NCBI GenBank assembly: GCA_050309585.1
Contig: JBNRML010000157.1
Coordinates: forward strand, 1 to 17,834
Origin: Bovifimicola sp050309585
Lineage (GTDB): Bacteria; Bacillota; Clostridia; Lachnospirales; Lachnospiraceae
DNA: 17,834 nucleotides
Direction: 5' to 3'
This document shows positions 1-6,559 of this stretch, in pieces; within the stretch, counting starts at the first letter, position 1, and each line of letters opens with the position of its first letter. The notes under the pieces were generated by a model. The model ran no database searches. It saw nothing but the letters and a program-made list of their open reading frames with translations, and was not told the origin of the DNA. The position numbers and the translations under genes were made by a program.

Positions 1-141
1 CTCCATGTCGGAGCAAATTTATTTGCGTAGACACGCGTCGAGAAATCAGGTTTATCCTGTTTCTCGACTGCGATAGCTCGAATTGAGGCTCCGTCTCAAT
101 TCGTAGTATGAAAAAAGAGCTCTTTCAGAGTCTTTTTTCAC
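1..141 (-). repeat. Hairpin cassette B (tandem copy 2, runs off left edge)
   Basis: Read on the minus strand from the GTG at 141-139, this stretch is almost wholly palindromic. Hairpin 1 is at 106-143 (13 bp arms, one G.U, closing on CTCTGAAAGAG). Hairpin 2 is at 79-103 (arms CGAATTGAG/CTCAATTCG). Hairpin 3 is at 38-67 (TCGAGAAA-CAGG, loop ATAAA, CCTG-A-TTTCTCGA). Short stems follow at 13-26 (GCAAAT/ATTTGC) and 1-13 (CTCC/GGAG). The window ends in ATGGAG, the same six bases that open the start motif in front of the PAP2 gene, so the unit probably closes just outside the window at about 147 nt. It encodes a 33-residue peptide if read from 153, but its structure looks more important than its coding. 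Confidence 0.7.
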
Positions 142-160
142 ACTAATCCTCATTTCTGAG
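139..160 (-). promoter_or_regulatory. Start motif between cassettes A and B
   Basis: The minus strand reads CTCAGAAATGAGGATTAGTG and continues into TG. CTCA-GAAA-TGAG forms a four-base-pair mini-hairpin with a GNRA-type loop, and its 3' arm contributes to the GAGGA ribosome binding site placed six bases before GTG 141. The same string, or near copies, recurs at 3027-3043, 10341-10362, 15136-15154, 15849-15865 and 15989-16010. Confidence 0.6.
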
Positions 161-296
161 CGACCTGTCGCGAAGAGGCGAAGAGAAATCTGCGCAGGCA
201 GTTTCTCTTCTGCCATCAGGGCTATTTGCCTTCGCTCAGAAGCAAATAGCTGTATGAAAAATAAGGGCATCAGCCTTATTTTTCATACTACCTCCC
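142..296 (-). repeat. Hairpin cassette A (tandem copy 1)
   Basis: On the minus strand this starts with GGGAGGTAGTATG (296-284) and ends with the motif GAAATGAGGATTAGTGTG that opens cassette B. It holds four stems. Hairpin 1 is at 252-288: perfect 15 bp arms, 7 nt loop, with the ATG at 286-284 inside the stem. Hairpin 2 is at 221-250: arms GCTATTTGC/GCAAATAGC. Hairpin 3 is at 180-210: GAAGAGAAA-CTGC, loop, GCAG-A-TTTCTCTTC. Hairpin 4 is at 160-171: GCGA/TCGC. ATG to the next GTG is 145 nt. Order and spacing of stems match cassette B and partly match the copy before the PAP2 gene, while the stem sequences differ. Confidence 0.7.
236..286 (-). CDS. Putative 16-residue leader peptide in cassette A
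   Basis: A GGGAGG ribosome binding site at 291-296 lies four bases before ATG 286. The reading frame gives MKNKADALIFHTAICF and stops at TGA 238-236. The peptide resembles the start of the leader peptide in front of the PAP2 gene (shared KN, LIFHTA and C). However, that similarity lies in the arms of hairpin 1 and the joint to hairpin 2, so it may reflect conserved RNA structure, not protein selection. The start codon would be paired in the 15 bp hairpin. Translation is therefore uncertain; it could be a regulatory uORF or no gene at all. Confidence 0.3.
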   Translation of the reverse strand: MKNKADALIFHTAICF

Positions 297-308
297 ATAA
301 TCATCCAG

Positions 309-336
309 ATATTAGTTTGTTATAACTAACTCGCAA
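309..336 (-). promoter_or_regulatory. Candidate iron-type promoter/operator driving the left-edge transcript
   Basis: On the minus strand TTGCGA (336-331) and TAATAT (314-309) are 16 bases apart, a weak sigma-A-like pair. The spacer is almost filled by an inverted repeat, TTAGTT-six bases-AACTAA, within 311-330. Similar TTAG/CTAA half-sites lie in front of feoA. DtxR/IdeR-family iron operators have related TTAG...CTAA arms, so repression by such a regulator is an inference. A transcript starting near 302 would enter cassette A almost at once. Confidence 0.4.
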
Positions 337-369
337 TCAAAAAAAATAGTATCTATTCAGAGCCAAAAA

Positions 370-594
370 TTATTTTCTCTCTGCTATTCTAATTGACTTC
401 TCCAATTGCCTGTCAAAACTGTATTTAGCTCCATTTACAAAAAAAACACCTCCAAACCTGTTTTGCAAAACAACCTTAATTATTTCATTTTCATAACATC
501 CCAGGGAAGTCAAAAAACTTTTAATTTCATCATCCTCAATCTGGATCTTTTTCACAATGTATTCTTTTCCCTCTTCTGCTGCCGTCAAATCCAT
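370..594 (-). CDS. feoA: FeoA-domain protein, ferrous iron transport accessory
   Basis: This 74-residue protein has the size and pattern of a free-standing FeoA SH3-like domain. An N-terminal KEYIVKKI strand is followed by a helix around KSFLTSLGCYENE, then VVLQNRFGGVFFVNGAKYSFDR, ending in IRIAERK, close to the usual FeoA 'SIDKELAKAIEI'-type ending. FeoA is a small cytoplasmic partner of the FeoB Fe(II) permease; no feoB is in the window, but the next transcript on the left may contain one. ATG 594 was chosen because AAGGAG lies eight bases upstream; the alternative TTG at 612 overlaps that site. Two palindromes in its promoter suggest metal-dependent repression. Confidence 0.75.
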   Translation of the reverse strand: MDLTAAEEGKEYIVKKIQIEDDEIKSFLTSLGCYENEIIKVVLQNRFGGVFFVNGAKYSFDRQLEKSIRIAERK

Positions 595-661
595 TTTTAG
601 CACTCCTTCCAATTTTATGTACTCTCGGAACCTTTTTCATATTGTATACATAATATTTGAA

Positions 662-719
662 TTAGTTATGACTAACTTCTTTCAAAAGTGAGTTTAACAT
701 AACTAACTTCCTCTGTCAA
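662..719 (-). promoter_or_regulatory. feoA promoter with two DtxR-like palindromes
   Basis: TTGACA (719-714) and TAAACT (696-691) are 17 bases apart on the minus strand. GTTTAACATAACTAAC (plus strand 692-707) covers the -10 and part of the spacer. A second site, TTAGT-TATG-ACTAA (662-675), lies just downstream of the expected start near 684. This arrangement is typical of a repressor site over a core promoter. The regulator class (DtxR/MntR-like) is inferred from arm sequence and from the FeoA gene it controls. Confidence 0.5.
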
Positions 720-744
720 TCTAAAAATCTCAATTTTAAACACA

Positions 745-1545
745 TTACAGGCACAAATCTTTTTTGCAAAATATACCCACACTTGTTACAAATAAAGCAA
801 TTGCCCCTGTCAACAAAATAAATGTTCCCAAAAAAGCATCCGAATTTCCAGCTATGATTCCGTTTGCATCAAATAATGTAAAATATGTTAAATATTTTAT
901 ATTTTTTGTCTTTTCTCCTACATTTGACAACATCTGCAAGACATACATCAATATAGGTATCCCTGCTCCAAATGCCAGACTGTATTTTGTCTCCGAAAAA
1001 AAACAGGAAGCACAAAAACAAATCGAAGCCGTAAACAAAATCAAAAACAATAAACCAACATTTAGCTTAACTAATGCTCCTATGTTAAGTTCCCCTGGGA
1101 AATTCACTGCCGCAATCAGTATTTCAAGCAGGGTAGAATACAGCACCAGAACAGTTACTCCGGTAACAAGCACCATTAGCTGGGTTATCACTACCTTTTT
1201 TCTCTTTACAGGTGCCCCAATTAATACAGCCATAGCCCCACTATCCGTGTATTTAGCCACAAGTCCATTCCCACAAATTATGCAGAATATCATAGGAAAT
1301 ATAACAAGAATAAACCCGTATAAATAGGATACCATAAATCCCAAAAGACTCGTAGCCCCCTTTGACATTCCCACCGCCGACATCACCTCAGGCATAATCT
1401 TATAGAAATTATCCAGTGTCTCCATCATTTTCGGATCATACATACCTATAATAATTGAAACATACATGGTAATTACAGCAAAAAAAACAAGTAGGACTTT
1501 TATACTTTTTTTCATTTCTCTAAAATATAGCGTACTATTTATCAT
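745..1545 (-). CDS. ABC-2 type transporter permease
   Basis: A 266-residue, highly hydrophobic protein with about six membrane segments, partner of the ATPase encoded immediately upstream. It shows the ABC-2 pattern: an N-terminal cytoplasmic stretch, a first membrane segment (VLLVFFAVITMYVSIIIGMY), a long extracytoplasmic loop rich in KMMETL/IMPEVM, then paired helices and a cytoplasmic GAPVKRKKVV loop that probably contacts the ATPase. ATG 1545 was chosen because GGAG lies eight bases before it; GTG 1560 has no convincing ribosome binding site. Either way the start lies inside the end of the ATPase gene, so the two are translationally coupled. Substrate unknown; export of a lipid, peptide or drug is typical. 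Confidence 0.8.
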   Translation of the reverse strand: MINSTLYFREMKKSIKVLLVFFAVITMYVSIIIGMYDPKMMETLDNFYKIMPEVMSAVGMSKGATSLLGFMVSYLYGFILVIFPMIFCIICGNGLVAKYTDSGAMAVLIGAPVKRKKVVITQLMVLVTGVTVLVLYSTLLEILIAAVNFPGELNIGALVKLNVGLLFLILFTASICFCASCFFSETKYSLAFGAGIPILMYVLQMLSNVGEKTKNIKYLTYFTLFDANGIIAGNSDAFLGTFILLTGAIALFVTSVGIFCKKDLCL

Positions 1546-2377
1546 TTTTGTCATCTCCACTTCTGTAATAATCTAAAAATATCTCCTCAAGACTTAACCT
1601 TGACGATACCCTGACTTCATTTCCCTGTGCAATGCCACCAAAATCCTTTGCAAATAATTTCGCTTCCTCAGGTGTTTTCAGTGTCACATCATAAGTTCTC
1701 ATATGGCGTTTTCTCAAATTCTCCACCGAATCAACCGCAACCATTCTGCCATTTCTGATTATACCTATTCTGTCACAGGTTCTCTCAACTTCCTCAAAAA
1801 TATGACTTGACAGAAGAATGGTCTTCCCTCTCTGTTTCTCTTTCTCAATGAGTTCGATAAACTTATTCTGCATAAGTGGGTCCAATCCACTGGTAGGTTC
1901 ATCCAAAATTAAAATATCCGGGTTATGCATAAAGGCTGAAATAATTCCAATCTTCTGCTTCATGCCCTTGCTCATTTTTTTTATCTTCCCCTTGGGATTA
2001 AGTTCAAAAAAATCCATCAATTCATACATTCTATTTTCCACTGTCATTCCCCTGTACTTTAATATGAATTTCAGAAATTCTTCCCCTGTCATATCATCAA
2101 AAAAATTAATCTCTCCGGGTATATATCCCAATTTTTCCTGTATTTTCGCACTCTCCCCCCAGCAGTCCATTCCGTTTATTTTACACTCTCCCTCCATACT
2201 TCTCATAAAACCCATAAGATGTCTTATAGTTGTTGTTTTTCCCGCTCCGTTTGGTCCAAGAAATCCAAACACCTCACCCCTATTAACACTAAATGAAATA
2301 TCAAAAATCCCCTTACCGTCACCGTAATCTTTTGTTAAATTATTAATTTCAATTACATTTTCTATATTATTTTTCAT
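1535..2377 (-). CDS. ABC transporter ATP-binding protein (ABC-2 family)
   Basis: This 280-residue protein has all parts of an ABC nucleotide-binding domain: Walker A GPNGAGKTT (41-49), signature MSKGMKQK (135-142), Walker B ILILDE with catalytic Glu160 and D-loop SGLDP, and switch His192 (SSH). A short C-terminal extension after about 215 is usual in this class. It powers the ABC-2 permease whose gene overlaps its 3' end. GGAGG is 13 bases before the ATG, rather far for an ideal site. Upstream lies an inverted repeat at 2403-2464 that may hold an operator. Confidence 0.88.
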   Translation of the reverse strand: MKNNIENVIEINNLTKDYGDGKGIFDISFSVNRGEVFGFLGPNGAGKTTTIRHLMGFMRSMEGECKINGMDCWGESAKIQEKLGYIPGEINFFDDMTGEEFLKFILKYRGMTVENRMYELMDFFELNPKGKIKKMSKGMKQKIGIISAFMHNPDILILDEPTSGLDPLMQNKFIELIEKEKQRGKTILLSSHIFEEVERTCDRIGIIRNGRMVAVDSVENLRKRHMRTYDVTLKTPEEAKLFAKDFGGIAQGNEVRVSSRLSLEEIFLDYYRSGDDKNDK

Positions 2378-2402
2378 TGATAAACTTTTTCCTCCACCAT
2401 AC

Positions 2403-2464
2403 TTCTAGTGTACTCTCGTAATCTTTTGTATATTGGGTTCTGAGAGTACATTTCTATACTAGAA
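2403..2464. promoter_or_regulatory. Long imperfect inverted repeat before the ABC-2 operon
   Basis: Plus strand arms are TTCTAGT plus GTACTCTC (2403-2417) and GAGAGTAC (2442-2449), then eight unpaired bases, then ACTAGAA (2458-2464). It lies between the hpt terminator and the ATPase gene, where an operator or mRNA leader would sit. The ten-mer CGAGAGTACA on the minus strand also occurs in the feoA leader (618-627). A YtrA-like GntR regulator is one possibility, because those control ABC exporters through GTAC-containing palindromes, but no regulator gene is visible here. Confidence 0.4.
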
Positions 2465-2490
2465 AACCTTGCTGTCCTATTGACAGCAAG
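2461..2490 (-). terminator. Intrinsic terminator after hpt
   Basis: The minus strand reads CTTGCTGTC-AATAG-GACAGCAAG and then GTTTTCT. The nine base pairs are perfect; the T-run is short, so termination may be partial. It lies 15 bases after the hpt stop codon and overlaps the distal arm of the inverted repeat before the ABC-2 operon. Confidence 0.7.
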
Positions 2491-2504
2491 ACCTTTCCAT
2501 AAAA

Positions 2505-3029
2505 TTAATCACAATGAACTTCACCAATATATGGTAAATTTCTATATCTCTGCTGATAGTCTAGTCCATATCCTACCACAAACTTATTTGGAACTTGAAA
2601 ACCTATATAATCCACCTGAATCTCAGCTTCTCTTCTTTCAGGCTTATCTAACAAAGTACAAATCCTTAACGATGCAGGATTTCTCTGTTTAAGTAAAGGT
2701 ATCAGCTTTGACAGGGTAACACCTGAATCAATGATATCCTCCACAACTAAGACATCTTTTCCTGCTATGTCATCTTCCAAATCTTTTTTTATCAATACAT
2801 TACCTGAAGTACTTGTACTGTTTCCATAGCTTGAAACTGACATAAAATCAATGGTAACCGGTACGGAAATACAATTTGCAAGACCTGTGGTAATAAACAC
2901 ACCACCTCTTAAGACACTTATCATATGTATTTCCTTTCCTGCGTAATCACGGCTGATTTCCTCCCCCATCTCAGCTATTCGTTTCTTTAAGTCTTCCTCA
3001 GATATCAATACACTTATTTTGTCTTTCAC
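2505..3029 (-). CDS. hpt: Hypoxanthine phosphoribosyltransferase
   Basis: This 174-residue type I phosphoribosyltransferase makes IMP or GMP from hypoxanthine or guanine and PRPP. Visible motifs are LRGG (40-43), the flexible loop SSYGN (66-70), the PRPP loop VVEDIIDSGVTL (95-106), DKPERR (128-133) and the purine-contacting FVVGYGLDY (150-158). Length is standard. The frame extends to ATG 3041 (MRIS...), but GTG 3029 is preferred: family proteins begin close to this residue and GAGG lies six bases upstream, inside the recurring start motif. It follows the purine permease by about 14 bases, forming an uptake-and-salvage operon. Confidence 0.93.
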   Translation of the reverse strand: MKDKISVLISEEDLKKRIAEMGEEISRDYAGKEIHMISVLRGGVFITTGLANCISVPVTIDFMSVSSYGNSTSTSGNVLIKKDLEDDIAGKDVLVVEDIIDSGVTLSKLIPLLKQRNPASLRICTLLDKPERREAEIQVDYIGFQVPNKFVVGYGLDYQQRYRNLPYIGEVHCD

Positions 3030-3043
3030 ACTAATCCTCATTT

Positions 3044-4399
3044 CTATATAAATATATATTTACATACAAACAATACTGCCAAAATATACATAAGAGGTGT
3101 AACCTTTTTGAATTTTCCACTGCATACATTGATAATAACATATGAAATAACACCGATTGCGATACCCTCTGAAATGCTGTACATAAGCGGCATTGCAATG
3201 AGGCAAAGGTAAGCCGGTACTGCCTCTGTCATATCTTCGAAATCAATATCTGCAACTGACATTACCATAAGGAATCCCACGAATATCAATGCCGGTGCTG
3301 TGGCAAATCCCGGAATTGCCGTAAATATTGGTGCAAAGAAAATCGCAACAAGGAACAGGAAACCTGTAACTACGGAAGCAAGACCTGTTCTGGCACCTGC
3401 ACCGACACCTGCCGAACTCTCAACGTAGGTTGTTGTTGTAGATGTACCGAATACAGCACCAACAAAAGTAGCAATGGCATCTGATAATAATGCCGGTCTG
3501 ATTCTTGGTAGCTTTTCATTCTCATCAAGCATCTTGGCTTTTGTAGCAACACCAACCAATGTTCCAATTGTATCAAACATATCCACGAATAAGAACGCAA
3601 AGAGCACTACCATGAAATTCGCAATACTTACCTTGCTGAAATCTGCCTTGAATACCTGACCAAATGTCTCTCCAAATTTTGAAAAATCTGTCATTTCAAA
3701 TTTTGGATAGAGAGAATAAAATCCCTTTTCAACACAAACTTTGTAAAGACCAACAGCCTGGCTTAACATACCCAATACCCAGGTAGCAATAATACCTATG
3801 AGAATAGATGCCTTTATACCTTTTGCATATAAGATGATTGTTATAAAAAGTCCAATTAATGCTAAAACAGCACAGATACCCTCTGTTTTGAAGTTATCCT
3901 TAAAATTAACATATGAAACAAGTGTCGAGCCATTATCCACAACAAGGTGTGCACCCTGAAGACCGATAAATGCGATGAATAAACCAATACCTGCACTGAC
4001 ACCTTTCTTAAGTGTGCTCGGTATCGCATTGAAGATTGCTTCCCTGACGCTTGTAAGAGAAAGAACGATAAAGATTAAACCTTCTGCTGCAACTGCTGCC
4101 AGTGCAACTCTCCAGTCATATCCCATTGTTCCACAAACTGTGAATGCAAAATATGCATTAAGTCCCATACCCGGTGCAAGAGCAAATGGATAATTTGCCA
4201 TGAGAGCCATACACAGTGTACCTACAAATGAGGCAAGACATGTTGCAATAAGTGCTGCAGTCGGGTCAATTCCGGCAGCCGAAAGCATACTTGGGTTAAC
4301 CGCCAGAATATAGGCCATTGTCATGAATGTAGTAATACCTGCAATTACTTCGGTACGCACATTGGTACCATTCTGTTTCAGTTTAAAAAACTTTTCCAT
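3044..4399 (-). CDS. pbuG: Guanine/hypoxanthine permease, NCS2 (AzgA) family
   Basis: A 451-residue membrane protein with about 12 to 14 helices. Family signatures are TMAYILAVNP (27-36) and APGMGLNAYF (75-84), with the transmembrane FVDMFDTIGTLVGV segment and the STTTTYVESSAGV stretch in the second half that lines the purine site in AzgA-like carriers. It imports purine bases, probably by proton symport, and the next gene hpt converts them to nucleotides. Its stop codon lies two bases before the hpt start motif. The leader (4430-4496) is compact and could carry purine control, although it does not match the purine riboswitch consensus. Confidence 0.9.
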   Translation of the reverse strand: MEKFFKLKQNGTNVRTEVIAGITTFMTMAYILAVNPSMLSAAGIDPTAALIATCLASFVGTLCMALMANYPFALAPGMGLNAYFAFTVCGTMGYDWRVALAAVAAEGLIFIVLSLTSVREAIFNAIPSTLKKGVSAGIGLFIAFIGLQGAHLVVDNGSTLVSYVNFKDNFKTEGICAVLALIGLFITIILYAKGIKASILIGIIATWVLGMLSQAVGLYKVCVEKGFYSLYPKFEMTDFSKFGETFGQVFKADFSKVSIANFMVVLFAFLFVDMFDTIGTLVGVATKAKMLDENEKLPRIRPALLSDAIATFVGAVFGTSTTTTYVESSAGVGAGARTGLASVVTGFLFLVAIFFAPIFTAIPGFATAPALIFVGFLMVMSVADIDFEDMTEAVPAYLCLIAMPLMYSISEGIAIGVISYVIINVCSGKFKKVTPLMYILAVLFVCKYIFI

Positions 4400-4429
4400 T
4401 TTTCATTTTCCCTTTCCTTTTTATATTTT

Positions 4430-4496
4430 AGTAACTGTCCAGAGCCAACCTCAAAAACTGGCGTTTTCTCAGTGTGGCGTAAAACTCCTTGTCACT
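4430..4496 (-). promoter_or_regulatory. Structured 5' leader of pbuG, unclassified
   Basis: Minus-strand pairs that can be drawn by eye: AGTGAC (4496-4491) with GTTACT (4435-4430); GTTTT with AAAAC; CCAG (4461-4458) with CTGG (4442-4439); and GCCA (4478-4475) with the loop bases TTGGC (4448-4444), which would make a pseudoknot. The conserved bases of guanine/adenine, preQ1 and ykkC-type switches are absent. No T-run follows, so any control would act on translation or decay. The promoter position makes it unclear whether all of the outermost stem is transcribed. Confidence 0.35.
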
Positions 4497-4525
4497 ATTA
4501 TATATTAAAGTGTTAAATGAGTAAA
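4497..4525 (-). promoter_or_regulatory. Probable pbuG-hpt promoter
   Basis: A perfect TATAAT (4502-4497) lies 17 bases after TTTACT (4525-4520) on the minus strand. The predicted start is near 4490, giving a leader of about 90 bases before the pbuG ATG. The -35 is weak. Confidence 0.5.
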
Positions 4526-4601
4526 TAATTTTGTATTCAAAAAAAGTTCAAATTTTTAACAAAATTTTAACAAATCAGAGACAATTTGAAATTATCCGGG
4601 A

Positions 4602-6494
4602 TTACGCAGTTTTTCCTGTGTAAAGCTGATAATATTTTCCCTTTAATGCCAAAAGCTCCTCGTGATTTCCCTTTTCTATGATTCTTCCATGCTCCAAAAC
4701 AACAATGCAGTCAGCATTTTTTACGGTGGACAGTCTGTGGGCAATTACAAAGGTAGTTCTTCCCTTCATTAGTCTGTCCATTCCGCTCTGTACCATTCTC
4801 TCTGTTCTTGTATCAATTGAAGACGTAGCTTCATCAAGGATTAGTGCCGGCGGATTTGCCACCGCTGCCCTGGCTATTGCCAGGAGCTGTCTCTGACCCT
4901 GACTCAAGTTTGCCCCGTCTCCTGACAGGATTGTGTCATATCCCTTTGGCAGATGCCTGATAAATGAATCCGCATTGGCAAGCTTTGCCGCTGCGATTAC
5001 TTCTTCATCAGTTGCCTCCAGCCGACCATATCTTATATTATCCATAACAGACATTGTAAATAAATGTGTCTCCTGAAGAACAATTCCCAGGGAATGTCTC
5101 AAATCCGCCTTCTTTATCTTATTTACATTGATGCCATCATATCTGATTTTGCCATCCTGAATATCATAAAATCTGTTAATCAGGTTTGTAATAGTCGTCT
5201 TTCCTGCACCCGTTGAACCGACAAATGCAATTTTTTGTCCCGGAAGTGCCTTAAGCTCAACATTATGAAGTACAATTTTCGAATCATCATATCCAAAATC
5301 AACATCATCAAACACAATCTCGCCCTGCTGTGGTACGTAATCCGTAGTTCCATCTGCGCTGTGGGTATGCTTCCACGCCCATTTTCCGGTATATGTTTTG
5401 TCGCTTTCCACTATTTTCCCGTCTTTTTCTTCCGCTGTGACAAGGGTGACATATCCCTCATCAGTTTCAGGAACCTCGTCCATCAGCTTAAACACCCTGT
5501 CTGCTCCAGCCATGGCCATTACAATACTGTTAAGCTGCATGCTGACCTGATTTATTGGCATGTTAAAGCTCTTGTTAAAAGTCAGAAAGCTTGCCAGGCC
5601 CCCTAATGTCAATCCTGTCCAGCCATTGATGGCCATAATTCCACCCAGAATAGTCACAATAACATAGCTCACATTTCCAATCTGTGCATTTACAGGCATT
5701 AATATGTTTGCATATTTATTAGCCTTGTATGCGCTGTCAAATAACCTGTCATTTAATTCATTGAACTTTTTGATATTTTCTTCCTCGTAACAGAACACCT
5801 TTACGACCTTCTGTCCTGCCATTAACTCCTCTACATAACCATTAACGGTACCAATGTCCTTCTGCTGCTTCACAAAGTATTTACCGGAATTTGCAGCAAT
5901 TTTCTTACTAACCATTAACATAACCCCAACCATAATCAGTGTCACTACAGTCAAAGGTATACTCAAAACAATCATGAACACAAGAACGGTTATTATGGTC
6001 ACTAAGCTGTTAAAAAGCTGTGGTATGCTCTGTGAAATCATCTGCCGCAATGTGTCAATGTCATTTGTGTAAATTGACATAATGTCCCCGTGTGAATGTG
6101 TGTCAAAATACTTTATTGGCAGATTTTCCATATGATTAAACATGTCATCACGAAGACTTTTTAATGTTCCCTGAGTCACATAAACCATAATCTTCTGGTA
6201 TATGAGCACACAAATAATTCCCAGCGCATAAAAAACGCCCACTCTCATAATTGCGTGTAACAGCCCGGACATATCCCTGGAACCGCTTACCAATAGCGGT
6301 GTAATATAATTATCAATCAGGGACTGCATAAACATTGTTCCCTGGGCATTGCAAAGCACACTCGCCAGAATACATATTGTTACAATTATCAAATGCAGTT
6401 TATACTTACTGAAAACATATGAAATAAGTCTTTTCATAACTTTACCCGGATTCTCAATCTGGGGCTTCATCCCTCTTGGTTTTGGTCCTGCCAT
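4602..6494 (-). CDS. ABC exporter half-transporter, canonical ATPase half (BmrD/EfrD-like)
   Basis: A 630-residue fused exporter: six membrane helices (about 33-325), then a nucleotide-binding domain with Walker A GSTGAGKTT (426-434), Q-loop VLQE (472-475), signature LSQGQ (530-534), Walker B LILDE with catalytic Glu555, and switch His585 (AHRLS). Between the two domains is an unusual stretch (about 345-390) including KWAWKHTHSADG. The partner encoded just upstream has a degenerate ATPase, and this protein carries the altered LSQGQ signature that would complete that degenerate site; together they form a heterodimeric type IV exporter. AAGGAG precedes the start. Substrates are likely drugs, lipids or peptides and cannot be told from sequence. 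Confidence 0.88.
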   Translation of the reverse strand: MAGPKPRGMKPQIENPGKVMKRLISYVFSKYKLHLIIVTICILASVLCNAQGTMFMQSLIDNYITPLLVSGSRDMSGLLHAIMRVGVFYALGIICVLIYQKIMVYVTQGTLKSLRDDMFNHMENLPIKYFDTHSHGDIMSIYTNDIDTLRQMISQSIPQLFNSLVTIITVLVFMIVLSIPLTVVTLIMVGVMLMVSKKIAANSGKYFVKQQKDIGTVNGYVEELMAGQKVVKVFCYEEENIKKFNELNDRLFDSAYKANKYANILMPVNAQIGNVSYVIVTILGGIMAINGWTGLTLGGLASFLTFNKSFNMPINQVSMQLNSIVMAMAGADRVFKLMDEVPETDEGYVTLVTAEEKDGKIVESDKTYTGKWAWKHTHSADGTTDYVPQQGEIVFDDVDFGYDDSKIVLHNVELKALPGQKIAFVGSTGAGKTTITNLINRFYDIQDGKIRYDGINVNKIKKADLRHSLGIVLQETHLFTMSVMDNIRYGRLEATDEEVIAAAKLANADSFIRHLPKGYDTILSGDGANLSQGQRQLLAIARAAVANPPALILDEATSSIDTRTERMVQSGMDRLMKGRTTFVIAHRLSTVKNADCIVVLEHGRIIEKGNHEELLALKGKYYQLYTGKTA

Positions 6495-6559
6495 ATTTCC
6501 AGCTCCTTTTTCAAATTCTATATATCCTTTTCAGTTTGTTTTCAAAAACATGTTCCTAT

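Noticed and set aside
52..270. A 72-codon open frame running through both left-end cassettes (MPLFF...MRISVKK...)
   Set aside because: Its start lies in the loop side of hairpin 1 without a ribosome binding site, and nearly all its bases are palindrome arms. The part from 153 is noted as a possible leader frame in cassette B, but the long frame is not supported as a gene.
1..296. CRISPR array or insertion sequence at the left end
   Set aside because: There are no identical spaced repeats with unique spacers and no transposase frame. The repeats are imperfect hairpins of one unit type.
764..1327. A 187-codon plus-strand frame opposite the ABC permease
   Set aside because: It is the antisense shadow of a convincing membrane protein gene, low in recognisable motifs and without a ribosome binding site.
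4430..4496. Classical purine (guanine) riboswitch before pbuG
   Set aside because: The conserved core bases of the three-way junction and the two kissing loops are not seen, so only an unclassified structured leader is reported.
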